A stretch of 64,000 nucleotides of DNA from Geojedonia litorea. GTDB lineage: Bacteria > Bacteroidota > Bacteroidia > Flavobacteriales > Flavobacteriaceae. Shown in pieces: positions 41,967-50,496 of this stretch; position 1 is the stretch's first letter; every line of letters begins with the position of its first letter. A model generated the notes under the pieces. It had not been told where the DNA came from. It did no database searches and saw nothing but the letters and a program-made list of their open reading frames with translations. The DNA lies in contig NZ_JBHSGP010000012.1 of NCBI RefSeq assembly GCF_042654525.1, positions 62,001 to 126,000 on the forward strand, given 5' to 3'. The translations under genes and the position numbers were made by a program.

Positions 41967-42557
41967 TTAATTTGTTAAAATGATATTATTTTTATCTATG
42001 ACCTTTCTTAAATTGATTAAGGCGTAGCGCATTCTACCCAGAGCTGTATTAATACTAACTCCAGTTCTATCAGATATTTCTTTAAAACTCATATCATTAT
42101 ACATGCGCATAATCAAAACTTCTTTTTGATCTTCTGGTAATTCTTCTATCAGGCGTCGAACATCTGATTCTACCTGATCTTTTATGAGTTGTTTTTCTGC
42201 ATTTAAGCTTGAATCTCCTAACACCGAAAAAATACTAAACTCACCAGAGTTATCAAATTTTGGCATTCGACTGTTTTTTCTGAAGTGATCAATCACTAAA
42301 TTGTGAGCAATACGCATGACCCAAGGTAAAAATTTACCTTCTTCGTTGTATTTTCCCAATTTAAGCGTTCTAATAACCTTAATAAAGGTATCCTGAAAAA
42401 TGTCTTCTGTTATGTCTTTATCAAAGACTTTAGAGTATATAAAACTGTAGATTTTTTGTTTGTGCCTATAAATTAAAATAGAAAGTGCGTTTTCATCACC
42501 TTCGATATAATTTTTCACTAAAGCGGCATCAGCGATAAGTTCGTATCTCATAATCAT
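41967..42557 (-). CDS. ECF-type RNA polymerase sigma factor
   Basis: A 196-residue sigma-70 family member of the ECF size. Sigma-2 (about 25-95) has ITEDIFQDTFIKVIRTL and PWVMRIAHNLVIDHFRK (region 2.4). Sigma-4 (about 132-185) has ELPEDQKEVLIMRMYNDMSF, then EISDRTGVSINTALGRMRYAL, the HTH. No anti-sigma gene with the usual membrane segment follows; instead there is a 47-aa gene. The start is the first ATG at 42557, with a second ATG 2 codons later. This is a widely conserved flavobacterial sigma factor, the regulon of which I cannot infer. Confidence 0.92.
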   Translation of the reverse strand: MIMRYELIADAALVKNYIEGDENALSILIYRHKQKIYSFIYSKVFDKDITEDIFQDTFIKVIRTLKLGKYNEEGKFLPWVMRIAHNLVIDHFRKNSRMPKFDNSGEFSIFSVLGDSSLNAEKQLIKDQVESDVRRLIEELPEDQKEVLIMRMYNDMSFKEISDRTGVSINTALGRMRYALINLRKVIDKNNIILTN

Positions 42558-42757
42558 TACTTTAAAAGACTAAAAGTCAATGTCGTGCACTTCTAGTTCG
42601 GGGTTAATTTTTTAAAGTAATATTATGTTATAGGCAAATGATTTTTACTGATTTACAACCAAATATAACAACAATCATTCCTAAAATGCAAAAAAACCTT
42701 TAAAAATTTAACATTTTATTCGGTAATAAACTTTTTTCTCTGATTAAATACTTATGG

Positions 42758-42765
42758 TATCTTTG
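42758..42765 (+). promoter_or_regulatory. -7 promoter box of uvrA
   Basis: TATCTTTG, exact TAnnTTTG, 25 bases before the ATG. No LexA-like palindrome is seen nearby. Confidence 0.6.
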
Positions 42766-42790
42766 CAAATCTTTAAGTATCAAATCTAAT

Positions 42791-45574
42791 ATGAGCATCA
42801 CTATTTCTGAAGTCAATCCAAAACAAAACATCATAATAAAAGGGGCAAAACTTCATAATTTAAAAAATATTGATGTTGTAATTCCTAGAAACAAATTAGT
42901 GGTAATCACAGGTTTATCTGGTTCGGGTAAATCTAGTTTAGCTTTTGATACCTTATATGCCGAAGGTCAACGTCGTTATGTTGAAAGTCTTTCAAGTTAT
43001 GCGCGTCAGTTTTTAGGCCGATTGAATAAACCAAAAGTAGATTACATTAAAGGTATTGCGCCAGCCATAGCTATTGAACAAAAGGTGAATTCTACTAATC
43101 CTCGCTCAACAGTTGGGACTTCAACAGAAATTTATGATTATCTAAAACTCCTATTCGCTAGAATTGGAAATACCTATTCTCCTGTTTCTGGCAAGTTGGT
43201 TAGAAAACATACAACATCAGACGTAATTTCATTAATAAAACAGTTTGATGATGGTGAGAAGCTGTTACTTCTGGCACCTATTATTTTGGAAGAAGGACGA
43301 AGTATGAGTGATAAACTTAATGTCCTTCAACAACAAGGCTATGCCCGAGTTAAATTAGACAATGAAGTTTTAAGAATTGATGAAGTTTCTGATAGATCAC
43401 TGAAGGGCGCTATACATTTAGTAGTTGATAGAATTATTGTTAAGCATGAAGAAGATTTTTACAATCGTTTAGCTGATGCCATTGAAACCACCTTTTTTGA
43501 AGGTAAAGGCAGTTGTATTGTCCAATCACTTTCAACTCAAAAACAGTATGAATTCAATAATAAATTTGAATTAGATGGCATGACTTTTTTAGAGCCTAAT
43601 ATACATCTATTCAGCTTTAATAATCCCTATGGTGCATGTCCAAAATGTGAAGGTTATGGTGATGTTATTGGTATCGATGAAGATTTGGTTATCCCTAATA
43701 CAAGTTTATCAGTCTACGAAAACGCTATATTCCCTTGGCGAGGTGAAAGTATGAGTTGGTACCGAGACCAATTAGTAAATAACTCTCATAAATTTGATTT
43801 CCCAATTCATAAGCCATACTTCCAGTTAACGAATGAACAAAAACAGCTCATTTGGAATGGCAATGAGTATTTTGAAGGACTGGATTCCTTTTTTGAAGAA
43901 TTAGAGTCTAAAGCCTACAAAATTCAAAATAGAGTGATGTTATCACGCTACAGAGGAAAAACTAAATGTACGATCTGTAAAGGCAAACGATTAAGACCTG
44001 AAGCTAATTTTGTTAAAATTGGAGATGCAACTATTACCGATTTGGTAGAAATGCCTTTGGATAAGTTGGCTGAATTTTTTAACAATCTGAAATTAAACGA
44101 TTACGATGCTAAAATTGCGGAGCGTTTATTAAAGGAAATCACCAATCGTCTTACTTTCTTATCTAACGTTGGTCTGGATTATTTAACATTGAATAGAAAA
44201 TCGAATACCTTATCTGGTGGAGAAAGTCAGCGCATTAATTTGGCGACCTCATTAGGTAGTAGTCTTGTAGGTTCAATGTACATTTTGGACGAACCCAGTA
44301 TTGGCCTTCACCCAAAAGACACCCAAAAACTCATAAAGGTTCTTATAGCCTTACGTGATTTGGGCAATACCGTAATTGTGGTTGAACATGACGAAGATAT
44401 TATGAAAGCAGCCGATGAAATTATAGATATTGGACCAGAAGCCGGAACCTTTGGTGGTGAAGTTGTTGCGCATGGTGAATTTAAAGATATTTTAGTTTCG
44501 AATTCATTAACGGCAAAGTACCTCAATGGTTCTTTAGAAATTGAAGTGCCAAAAAAGCGTCGATCTTCAAAGTATCACGTCAACATTATTGGAGCCCGTG
44601 AAAATAATCTTAAAAATATAGATGTTACAATTCCGTTAGAAATGTTAACGGTAATAACTGGTGTTTCAGGAAGTGGCAAAAGTACATTAATCAAAAAAAT
44701 CCTTTTTCCTGCGCTTCAAAAAAAAATAACCGATTTTGGAGATAAACCAGGACAATTCAGTGATATCACGGGTAATTTCAGCAATATTAAGCAAATTGAG
44801 TTTGTAGATCAAAATCCTATAGGGCGTTCATCTAGATCTAACCCTGTCACCTATATCAAAGCTTATGACGATATAAGGGCACTATATGCTAATCAAAAAT
44901 TAAGTAAGATTAGAAATTATCAAGCTAAACATTTTAGTTTTAATGTTGATGGTGGAAGATGTGAAACCTGTAAAGGTGAAGGTGAAGTTACTATTGAAAT
45001 GCAGTTTATGGCCGATGTCCATCTTACATGTGAAACTTGTAACGGGAAACGGTTTAAAAAGGAAGTTTTGGAGGTTACATTTAATGAAAAATCTATAGAT
45101 GATATTCTAAATCTTACCATTGATGATGCTATCGCCTTCTTTTCTCAACACCAACAATCAAAGATTAAGAACAAATTGCAACCCTTGCAAGATGTTGGCC
45201 TTGGCTATGTTACTTTAGGCCAAAGTTCTTCTACGCTTTCAGGCGGCGAAGCGCAGCGAATTAAGCTGGCTTCATTTTTAGGAAAAGGCTCTAAGAGCGA
45301 TAATGCGCTCTTTATTTTTGATGAGCCTACTACTGGTCTTCATTTTCACGATATCAAAAAACTATTAAAATCATTTGACGCTTTGATTGAACAAGGACAT
45401 TCCATTTTGGTCATTGAGCACAATTTGGATCTTATTAAATGTGCTGATTATATTATTGACTTGGGACCTGAAGGAGGTGAGCGTGGTGGCCAACTCATTG
45501 CTAAAGGTACACCAGAAGAATTAGTTAAAAATGCTAATTCGGTAACAGGCCTATTTTTAAAAGAAAAGCTATAA
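42791..45574 (+). CDS. uvrA: Excinuclease ABC subunit A
   Basis: The damage-recognition ATPase of nucleotide excision repair. It has 927 residues. Walker A of the first ATPase is GLSGSGKSSLAFDT (about 41-54). The insertion and zinc parts have CPKCEGYG and CTICKGKR. The signature LSGGESQRINLATSLGSSLVG and DEPSIGLHP follow. The second half has GVSGSGKSTLIK, the zinc finger CETCKGEG...CETCNGKR, and a second LSGGEAQRIKLASFLGKG with FDEPTTGLHFHD. All functional motifs are intact. It is transcribed alone, convergent with the DUF3667 gene (3 bases between stops). Confidence 0.96.
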   Translation: MSITISEVNPKQNIIIKGAKLHNLKNIDVVIPRNKLVVITGLSGSGKSSLAFDTLYAEGQRRYVESLSSYARQFLGRLNKPKVDYIKGIAPAIAIEQKVNSTNPRSTVGTSTEIYDYLKLLFARIGNTYSPVSGKLVRKHTTSDVISLIKQFDDGEKLLLLAPIILEEGRSMSDKLNVLQQQGYARVKLDNEVLRIDEVSDRSLKGAIHLVVDRIIVKHEEDFYNRLADAIETTFFEGKGSCIVQSLSTQKQYEFNNKFELDGMTFLEPNIHLFSFNNPYGACPKCEGYGDVIGIDEDLVIPNTSLSVYENAIFPWRGESMSWYRDQLVNNSHKFDFPIHKPYFQLTNEQKQLIWNGNEYFEGLDSFFEELESKAYKIQNRVMLSRYRGKTKCTICKGKRLRPEANFVKIGDATITDLVEMPLDKLAEFFNNLKLNDYDAKIAERLLKEITNRLTFLSNVGLDYLTLNRKSNTLSGGESQRINLATSLGSSLVGSMYILDEPSIGLHPKDTQKLIKVLIALRDLGNTVIVVEHDEDIMKAADEIIDIGPEAGTFGGEVVAHGEFKDILVSNSLTAKYLNGSLEIEVPKKRRSSKYHVNIIGARENNLKNIDVTIPLEMLTVITGVSGSGKSTLIKKILFPALQKKITDFGDKPGQFSDITGNFSNIKQIEFVDQNPIGRSSRSNPVTYIKAYDDIRALYANQKLSKIRNYQAKHFSFNVDGGRCETCKGEGEVTIEMQFMADVHLTCETCNGKRFKKEVLEVTFNEKSIDDILNLTIDDAIAFFSQHQQSKIKNKLQPLQDVGLGYVTLGQSSSTLSGGEAQRIKLASFLGKGSKSDNALFIFDEPTTGLHFHDIKKLLKSFDALIEQGHSILVIEHNLDLIKCADYIIDLGPEGGERGGQLIAKGTPEELVKNANSVTGLFLKEKL

Positions 45575-45577
45575 GGT

Positions 45578-46657
45578 TTAATAGAACAAAAACGAAAACA
45601 TTACTAATAATATAATAGTAGTTGGTATAACCATCATTAAGAAGGTAAAAGAAATAACGCCGCTTTTAAACAAGGTCCAAAACCAATGCTGACTATAAAA
45701 ATTCTTCAAAGCCAAAAATAAGTACATAAAGGTAGAAAGTGCAACTAACCAATCAATCCAATCTGGAATTTCCCAAATTCTATTCAGTCCAAAAATTATA
45801 CTGAAGACCATAAATAAAAAGGAGAAATAATAAAAGCTAAACACCAAATGATGTGCATATCTTCCTTTATTAAAGTAGAATATCTTTAACAGAAGTGCAA
45901 AAAGAGGCAACAGAAAAAACATGGCTATAGGTATACTATTAAAAAAAGTCATAATTATTGAACTCGCTCCCCTATTTCTATGAAATTTTAATAACTGACC
46001 ATAAAATTTTCTAGTTAAATACCCTGCGTCCTCATCCATACCCATAGCCTGGTATATCTCATTATCTTCGGCATTAATAGCAATTAAAGAATCCACACTT
46101 CTTTCATTGTAATTAAATGTAGTATTGTATGTTTTATCCCCAGCCCTTCCCGTTTTTATAATTGAATCGGCAATTTTCAAATCTTCATCCTTCAATCCCA
46201 GAATTTTTTGGTTTTGTTTTAAGGGCTTCATCAAGCTTTGAATCTCTAAAGAGTCCAAGACAGGCTTTATCTCTTCAATACTATCTTTCTTTTTTGCTAA
46301 AGATTCTAGCTTATCCTTTTGCATTGCTGAATCTGCTTTTTCTGCAATATCACTCACAGTAAATGAGAGGATAAAAAAGAAAATAACAGATATAAAAAGA
46401 TACATTTGAGCAGGATGCAAGAATAATAATCGCTTACCTTCCAAAAACTTTTTAGCTAAATATCCCGGACGAAACATAAGTGGAACGAAGCTCTTAAAAA
46501 ATCGAGCATCAAAAGAGAAATAGTTACTTATTGTATTGTAAAATAAAACTCCAATGGTGAGATCATCATTAGACTTTTGACCACAATGAGGACAAAAATC
46601 AAATCCTTCCTCAAATTCTTTCTCACAATTGGCACAAGAAACGGTTGGTTTAGTCAT
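45578..46657 (-). CDS. DUF3667 membrane protein with N-terminal zinc ribbon
   Basis: A 359-residue protein of the DUF3667 type. A short zinc ribbon begins it (CANCEKEFEEGFDFCPHCG; two CxxC pairs, residues 9-27). Then ISNYFSFDARFFKSFVPLMFRPG, a membrane segment at about 83-101, a central helical part with SxxK-rich coiled-coil segments (about 105-215), and three more membrane segments in the C-terminal part. Function unknown. Inner membrane. It converges with uvrA. Confidence 0.88.
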   Translation of the reverse strand: MTKPTVSCANCEKEFEEGFDFCPHCGQKSNDDLTIGVLFYNTISNYFSFDARFFKSFVPLMFRPGYLAKKFLEGKRLLFLHPAQMYLFISVIFFFILSFTVSDIAEKADSAMQKDKLESLAKKKDSIEEIKPVLDSLEIQSLMKPLKQNQKILGLKDEDLKIADSIIKTGRAGDKTYNTTFNYNERSVDSLIAINAEDNEIYQAMGMDEDAGYLTRKFYGQLLKFHRNRGASSIIMTFFNSIPIAMFFLLPLFALLLKIFYFNKGRYAHHLVFSFYYFSFLFMVFSIIFGLNRIWEIPDWIDWLVALSTFMYLFLALKNFYSQHWFWTLFKSGVISFTFLMMVIPTTIILLVMFSFLFY

Positions 46658-46732
46658 AGTAATTGATTAGCGCTATAAAAATAATAAAATTCAGATTAAG
46701 GTAACATACTGATAATCAACAACAAATGATTT

Positions 46733-46749
46733 TTGGCACGCAAATTGGT
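46733..46749 (+). promoter_or_regulatory. Sigma-54-like (-24/-12) promoter of the 224-aa gene
   Basis: TTGGCACG-CAAA-TTGGT. The consensus is TTGGCACG-N4-TTGCW, so the -24 half is perfect and the -12 half differs by one base. The GG-N10-G spacing is exact. It predicts a start about 12 bases further on and a leader of about 55 bases. The other paralogous gene (49201) has a matching element. Confidence 0.55.
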
Positions 46750-46815
46750 TCTTTATGAGCAAATAGCGTAAGCCGAAAAGCTATATGAGTAGGCATCACT
46801 TTAAAATCTAATATT

Positions 46816-47490
46816 ATGAAAAGATTATTACTATTAGTTACAGGGTTGTTGATTGGATTAACAACTGTTAACGCACAACATGCAAGAAAAGGGAAAGATT
46901 TTAAATCGGGGCATAATCGCTTTGCAGAGCCAATTTCATTTATTGAACGTGGTGTAGAATTTTTAATTTTTCCGGATGGAAGTTTTGACTTCAATACCAA
47001 CATAGCAGATTCTTATTACAATGCTAATACTTTTTACCGAACAAGAGGCAGTAGAGAATCTTCTGTTAACGTCACTTTTGGTTCGCCAGGCAGTATAAGC
47101 CGAGTTCAGTTTTCTTCTCAAAGAGATCGTGGTGTTTTAATTACACATGATTATGATGGAAAAGTAAGACGTATTGGAAACGTGTTTATTAATTATGACA
47201 GGTTTGGAAGAATAACCAGAGCTGGTTCGGTTTATATGAACTATCAAAGAGGAAACGGTAACTTAAGACAAGTTGGAGGATTAAGAGTGAACTATAATAG
47301 ATGGGGAGAAATTGTTCATTTGTCTGGTGCTGTAAACCATAGCAATGCCCATATGAATTACATCGATGACAATAGACAATGGGATGACCACTACTACTTT
47401 GATGACAGAGATCGTGATGATAGTGACATGTACTTTTACTACAGAAAAGGAAAAGATGTTAAAAAGCAAAAAAGATTAAAAGGAAAATAA
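46816..47490 (+). CDS. Secreted repeat protein A (paralogue of the gene at 49201)
   Basis: A 224-residue secreted protein (signal 1-20, ending VNA-Q). The N-terminal block FIERGVEFLIFPDGSFDFN (about 41-59) is shared with the paralogue. Three short repeats follow (about 118-170): RRIGNVFINYDRFGRITRAG, VYMNYQ... and LRVNYNRWGEIVHLSG, each centred on a NY(D/Q/N)R(F/W)G-type unit. The tail is acidic/His-Asp-rich (DDRDRDDSD) then Lys-rich. No enzyme motif. It has a sigma-54-like promoter and its own terminator. Function unknown; probably a surface or periplasmic structural protein. Confidence 0.8.
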   Translation: MKRLLLLVTGLLIGLTTVNAQHARKGKDFKSGHNRFAEPISFIERGVEFLIFPDGSFDFNTNIADSYYNANTFYRTRGSRESSVNVTFGSPGSISRVQFSSQRDRGVLITHDYDGKVRRIGNVFINYDRFGRITRAGSVYMNYQRGNGNLRQVGGLRVNYNRWGEIVHLSGAVNHSNAHMNYIDDNRQWDDHYYFDDRDRDDSDMYFYYRKGKDVKKQKRLKGK

Positions 47491-47509
47491 TTTTTTTGAT
47501 TGATTGTCT

Positions 47510-47549
47510 AAAATCCCGTTAGGTATCCCCAATACCTTTCGGGATTTTT
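47510..47549. terminator. Terminator of repeat-protein gene A (also usable by the beta-lactamase-like gene)
   Basis: Long imperfect stem AAATCCCG-TT-AGGTAT / ATACCT-TT-CGGGATTT with a CCCCA loop, then TTTTG. The T-rich flanks on both sides could end the minus-strand gene at 47576 as well. Confidence 0.85.
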
Positions 47550-47575
47550 GTTATCATATATTCTCTAATCGAAAA

Positions 47576-49009
47576 TTACTTTTTAATTTTTGTTGAATAA
47601 TTTTGATGGCTTTTCATCTTGATAACTTCGCCTTTATCACCTCTTACAAATTGTAAGGCCTCCCCTAACTCTCCATTATCCCTAACTCGTTTAAAGGTAT
47701 CTCCCTCGATATGTTTGTAAAATGTCATAGCCTCTGCTGGATTATCACTTGGCAAACCTACACTCACTAATTTACCGTTCCATTCCGAAATGTAATTTTC
47801 GCTCCACCATGGTTGACTACTGTAATAACCCGTATAGTCAGTTAAATTAACTTTAGTATTTTCTTCTTTTTTTACCGTTTCAACTTTATTCAATATTTCA
47901 TGAATTCCATTAGTATAACGATTTGGATTTGTACCTCCTGCGTTAATCATCGCCGCATAAGCCATTTTTGTTTTTGGATTAAGTTGTAACGTGCTTCTAT
48001 AGCCTGGACAGCTACCGCCATGACCGACCCATTTTGAGCCGTCAGATCCTTTATAAACTGAAAATCCTAACCCCCAAGTTAGTCCAAAGTCTTCGTCAGT
48101 CCAATGTACGTTATGCATATTTTTAAGGGTTGATGGTTTCAAAATTTCGGTGTCTTGAGCATCTAACAATCTAAACTGCCATGAAGCAAATCTTCCCAAA
48201 TCTAATACATTGGAAGAAAAACCGGCTGCAGCCGTAACATTATTTGCTTCAAAAAAATTGACTTTAGAGCGTTCTTTTGTTCTATCTACAGCAGAATATC
48301 CATAGGCTAATTGTTTACCATACAAATCTTTTGGTAAATGGGTTCTAGTGTCCTTTAGCCTTAAAGGTTTTAAAATATGTTCGTTGACGTATTCATCATA
48401 TGAAACGCCTGAAATTTCTTCAATAATATTTCCCAATAGGGATAAAGCCAAATTACTGTATTGCCAATAGGTAGAAGCCGGATATAAAGTCTCTTGAGTG
48501 GCCAATTTTGATTTCACTTCTTCCAATTTAGGAAATGGGAAATCAGGGCCTGTCCAATAGGGCACATCAGCCTGCCTTGGCAATCCAGATGAATGTGTTA
48601 GCAATGACCGTATTGTAATTGGCCCACTAGTTGCATATTGTTGCTTGAGATTATACCAAGGTAAGACATCTTCAATTCTATCATCTAACCGTAATTTACC
48701 TTCATCATACAGTTTCATAATGGCTACCGATGTAAATAGCTTCGAAATTGAACAAATACTACATAGGGTTTCTGATGTTGCAGAAACTTGATCTTCAATA
48801 TTTGAATATCCAAAGGCTCCGGTCCAAAGCACTTCCTGATCTTTAACCACAATAGCCGAAATTCCTGGTAAATTATCAAAATCTTTTTGAGCATCTAGCC
48901 AGACTTCGATAAGCTTGTACGCCTCATTATAATTTTTTGTTTCTGATTGGGCTCCAATATATTGAAATGCAATAATGGAAATGGATAGATAGAATACTAA
49001 TGTTTTCAT
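47576..49009 (-). CDS. Class C beta-lactamase-like serine hydrolase
   Basis: A 477-residue secreted serine hydrolase (signal 1-20, ending IGA-Q) of the beta-lactamase/penicillin-binding-protein family C fold. The nucleophile is S87 in SISK (S-x-x-K), the Y-x-N motif is YSN in YWQYSNLALSLL, and the third motif HGG is in VGHGGSCPGY. A C-terminal about 100-residue DUF-type beta domain follows (from about 380). It may be an esterase, peptidase or D-amino-acid hydrolase rather than a drug-degrading lactamase. It is inserted on the opposite strand between two paralogous repeat-protein genes. Confidence 0.9.
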   Translation of the reverse strand: MKTLVFYLSISIIAFQYIGAQSETKNYNEAYKLIEVWLDAQKDFDNLPGISAIVVKDQEVLWTGAFGYSNIEDQVSATSETLCSICSISKLFTSVAIMKLYDEGKLRLDDRIEDVLPWYNLKQQYATSGPITIRSLLTHSSGLPRQADVPYWTGPDFPFPKLEEVKSKLATQETLYPASTYWQYSNLALSLLGNIIEEISGVSYDEYVNEHILKPLRLKDTRTHLPKDLYGKQLAYGYSAVDRTKERSKVNFFEANNVTAAAGFSSNVLDLGRFASWQFRLLDAQDTEILKPSTLKNMHNVHWTDEDFGLTWGLGFSVYKGSDGSKWVGHGGSCPGYRSTLQLNPKTKMAYAAMINAGGTNPNRYTNGIHEILNKVETVKKEENTKVNLTDYTGYYSSQPWWSENYISEWNGKLVSVGLPSDNPAEAMTFYKHIEGDTFKRVRDNGELGEALQFVRGDKGEVIKMKSHQNYSTKIKK

Positions 49010-49148
49010 TTTAATAGATTGATTTAGCTTCTTCTAAAATACAATTTTCTAAATCAAAAGAATGCAACTTTTTTAACTATATAGAATTTGCATTCTTCCA
49101 ATAATTTAATTTACTGTAAATCAATACCATAATGCTTTGTTTCTTTTT

Positions 49149-49165
49149 TTGGCACGTTGTTTGTA
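49149..49165 (+). promoter_or_regulatory. Sigma-54-like (-24/-12) promoter of the 398-aa gene
   Basis: TTGGCACG-TTGT-TTGTA, matching TTGGCACG-N4-TTGCW with a single mismatch in the -12 half. The spacing GG-N10-G is exact. It predicts a start near 49176, giving a leader of about 25 bases. Confidence 0.55.
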
Positions 49166-49200
49166 AACTATAATATGAAAATTATTTTAAACTTTAAATT

Positions 49201-50397
49201 ATGAAAAAGATAGCCCTATTCGTAACGACAGTATTCTTGTCTGTTTCGTCATTACAAGCAACCACCACCTCTAATTCAGCAAACATTTTAGCAAACACTT
49301 ATGTGAGTGGTTACAACAATTCATTCATATTTGTAGAGGGCGGTATTGAGTTTTCGGTTTTTCCGGATGGTCAATTTGATTTTTATATGCCAAATTACGG
49401 TCCTAACGTTAATGTTGGCTTTAATTCACCTAATTTCTCGTTAAGTTTTAACTCGGGATATGATTATGGTCCTTATGTTCAATATGACGATTTTGGAGCA
49501 ATAATCCAGATTGAAAATGTGCCTATATATTATGATTACTACGGACGAATAACTAGGGCTGGAAATGTAAACATTCACTATAACAATTTTGGTCGAGTAT
49601 CTAGAGTTGGTGGTTTATATGTTTATTACAACCGTCACAATGTATTTAGTCATTTCAGTGGTTATATTAATATTTACAACAGACATTATGTTTACAGACC
49701 ATGGCACAGATACTATACCATTCCTTCTAGGGATTATTGTATAGTATATAATAGACCATATAGAAAACACTATACACCTGTAAGATATACCTATTACAGA
49801 CCTTATGTAAATAACTACAGATCAGTTAATGTTAATTCAAGAAGAGGGTCAGCTCATACTTCGGGTAGACGTACGCAGTACAATAGTATAAGTGAACGCT
49901 ATAGACCAGATGCATCTAATAGACGCGGTGATAGTAGAATTGCAAACTCACAAGTGAGAAGCGAAAGAAACAATATTTCTAATAGGAATAATAGAACTCA
50001 AAGATCGGTTACACCAAATCAAAGGAATACCCAATCTAGAAGAGAAGGTTCAATATCAAATCAGAGAAATCAATCGCGTCAAAATGGAGCTTCTGTTAAA
50101 AATCAAAGACAAATGCGTTCTGAAAGAGCTACTAATGCACGATCACCACAGCGAAATTCGCAAAGTAAAAGTGTACAATCTCGAAGCTATGATAGAAAAC
50201 CAAGTGTTAATAAAAACACAAATTATTCGAACAGAAAACCAAAAGCGACAAATAATCGTATATCTAGTAAAGAGCGTAACAAAAGTACACAACGTGCCGC
50301 TCAAAATAAAAGTAGAAAACAATCGGTTTCTAAAGCAACACGTTCTAAAGCTCCAACCAAAGGCAATAGAACCTCTAGAAAGCGACAAAATAATTAA
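49201..50397 (+). CDS. Secreted repeat protein B with basic low-complexity tail
   Basis: A 398-residue secreted protein (signal 1-20, SLQA-T). It carries FVEGGIEFSVFPDGQFDFY (about 42-60), then three repeats (about 98-155), YDDFGAIIQIENV, YDYYGRITRAG and YNNFGRVSRVGGLYVYYN, like the paralogue at 46816. The last about 185 residues are a strongly basic tail of Arg, Ser, Asn, Gln and Lys, with almost no acidic residues and few hydrophobics. Such a tail could bind polyanions such as extracellular DNA or acidic glycans. Low complexity also opens a spurious overlapping frame. It has a sigma-54-like promoter and a terminator resembling that of the paralogue. Function unknown. Confidence 0.82.
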   Translation: MKKIALFVTTVFLSVSSLQATTTSNSANILANTYVSGYNNSFIFVEGGIEFSVFPDGQFDFYMPNYGPNVNVGFNSPNFSLSFNSGYDYGPYVQYDDFGAIIQIENVPIYYDYYGRITRAGNVNIHYNNFGRVSRVGGLYVYYNRHNVFSHFSGYINIYNRHYVYRPWHRYYTIPSRDYCIVYNRPYRKHYTPVRYTYYRPYVNNYRSVNVNSRRGSAHTSGRRTQYNSISERYRPDASNRRGDSRIANSQVRSERNNISNRNNRTQRSVTPNQRNTQSRREGSISNQRNQSRQNGASVKNQRQMRSERATNARSPQRNSQSKSVQSRSYDRKPSVNKNTNYSNRKPKATNNRISSKERNKSTQRAAQNKSRKQSVSKATRSKAPTKGNRTSRKRQNN

Positions 50398-50426
50398 AAT
50401 AAATAATTTTTTGGTTGGTTAGTTGG

Positions 50427-50470
50427 AAAATCCCACTTGTAGTATGCCTCAAAGCACCTTGTGGGGTTTT
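50427..50470. terminator. Terminator of repeat-protein gene B (also usable by the flippase gene)
   Basis: AAAATCCCAC / GTGGGGTTTT with one G-T pair and a long loop; T and A runs on both sides. It is arranged like the terminator at 47510. Confidence 0.8.
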
Positions 50471-50496
50471 CCCATTTTAGGAATTAAGCTTTCCAA

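Noticed and set aside
46716..47003. 95-aa minus-strand ORF before and within repeat protein A
   Set aside because: It overlaps the sigma-54-like promoter and the signal peptide region of the plus-strand gene, and has no recognisable features.
47576..49009. Antibiotic-resistance beta-lactamase
   Set aside because: The SxxK, YxN and HGG motifs are shared with many esterases and peptidases; nothing marks it as a drug-degrading enzyme.
50084..50422. 112-aa ORF on the plus strand overlapping repeat protein B
   Set aside because: It runs in another frame through the low-complexity tail; the open frame is explained by composition bias.
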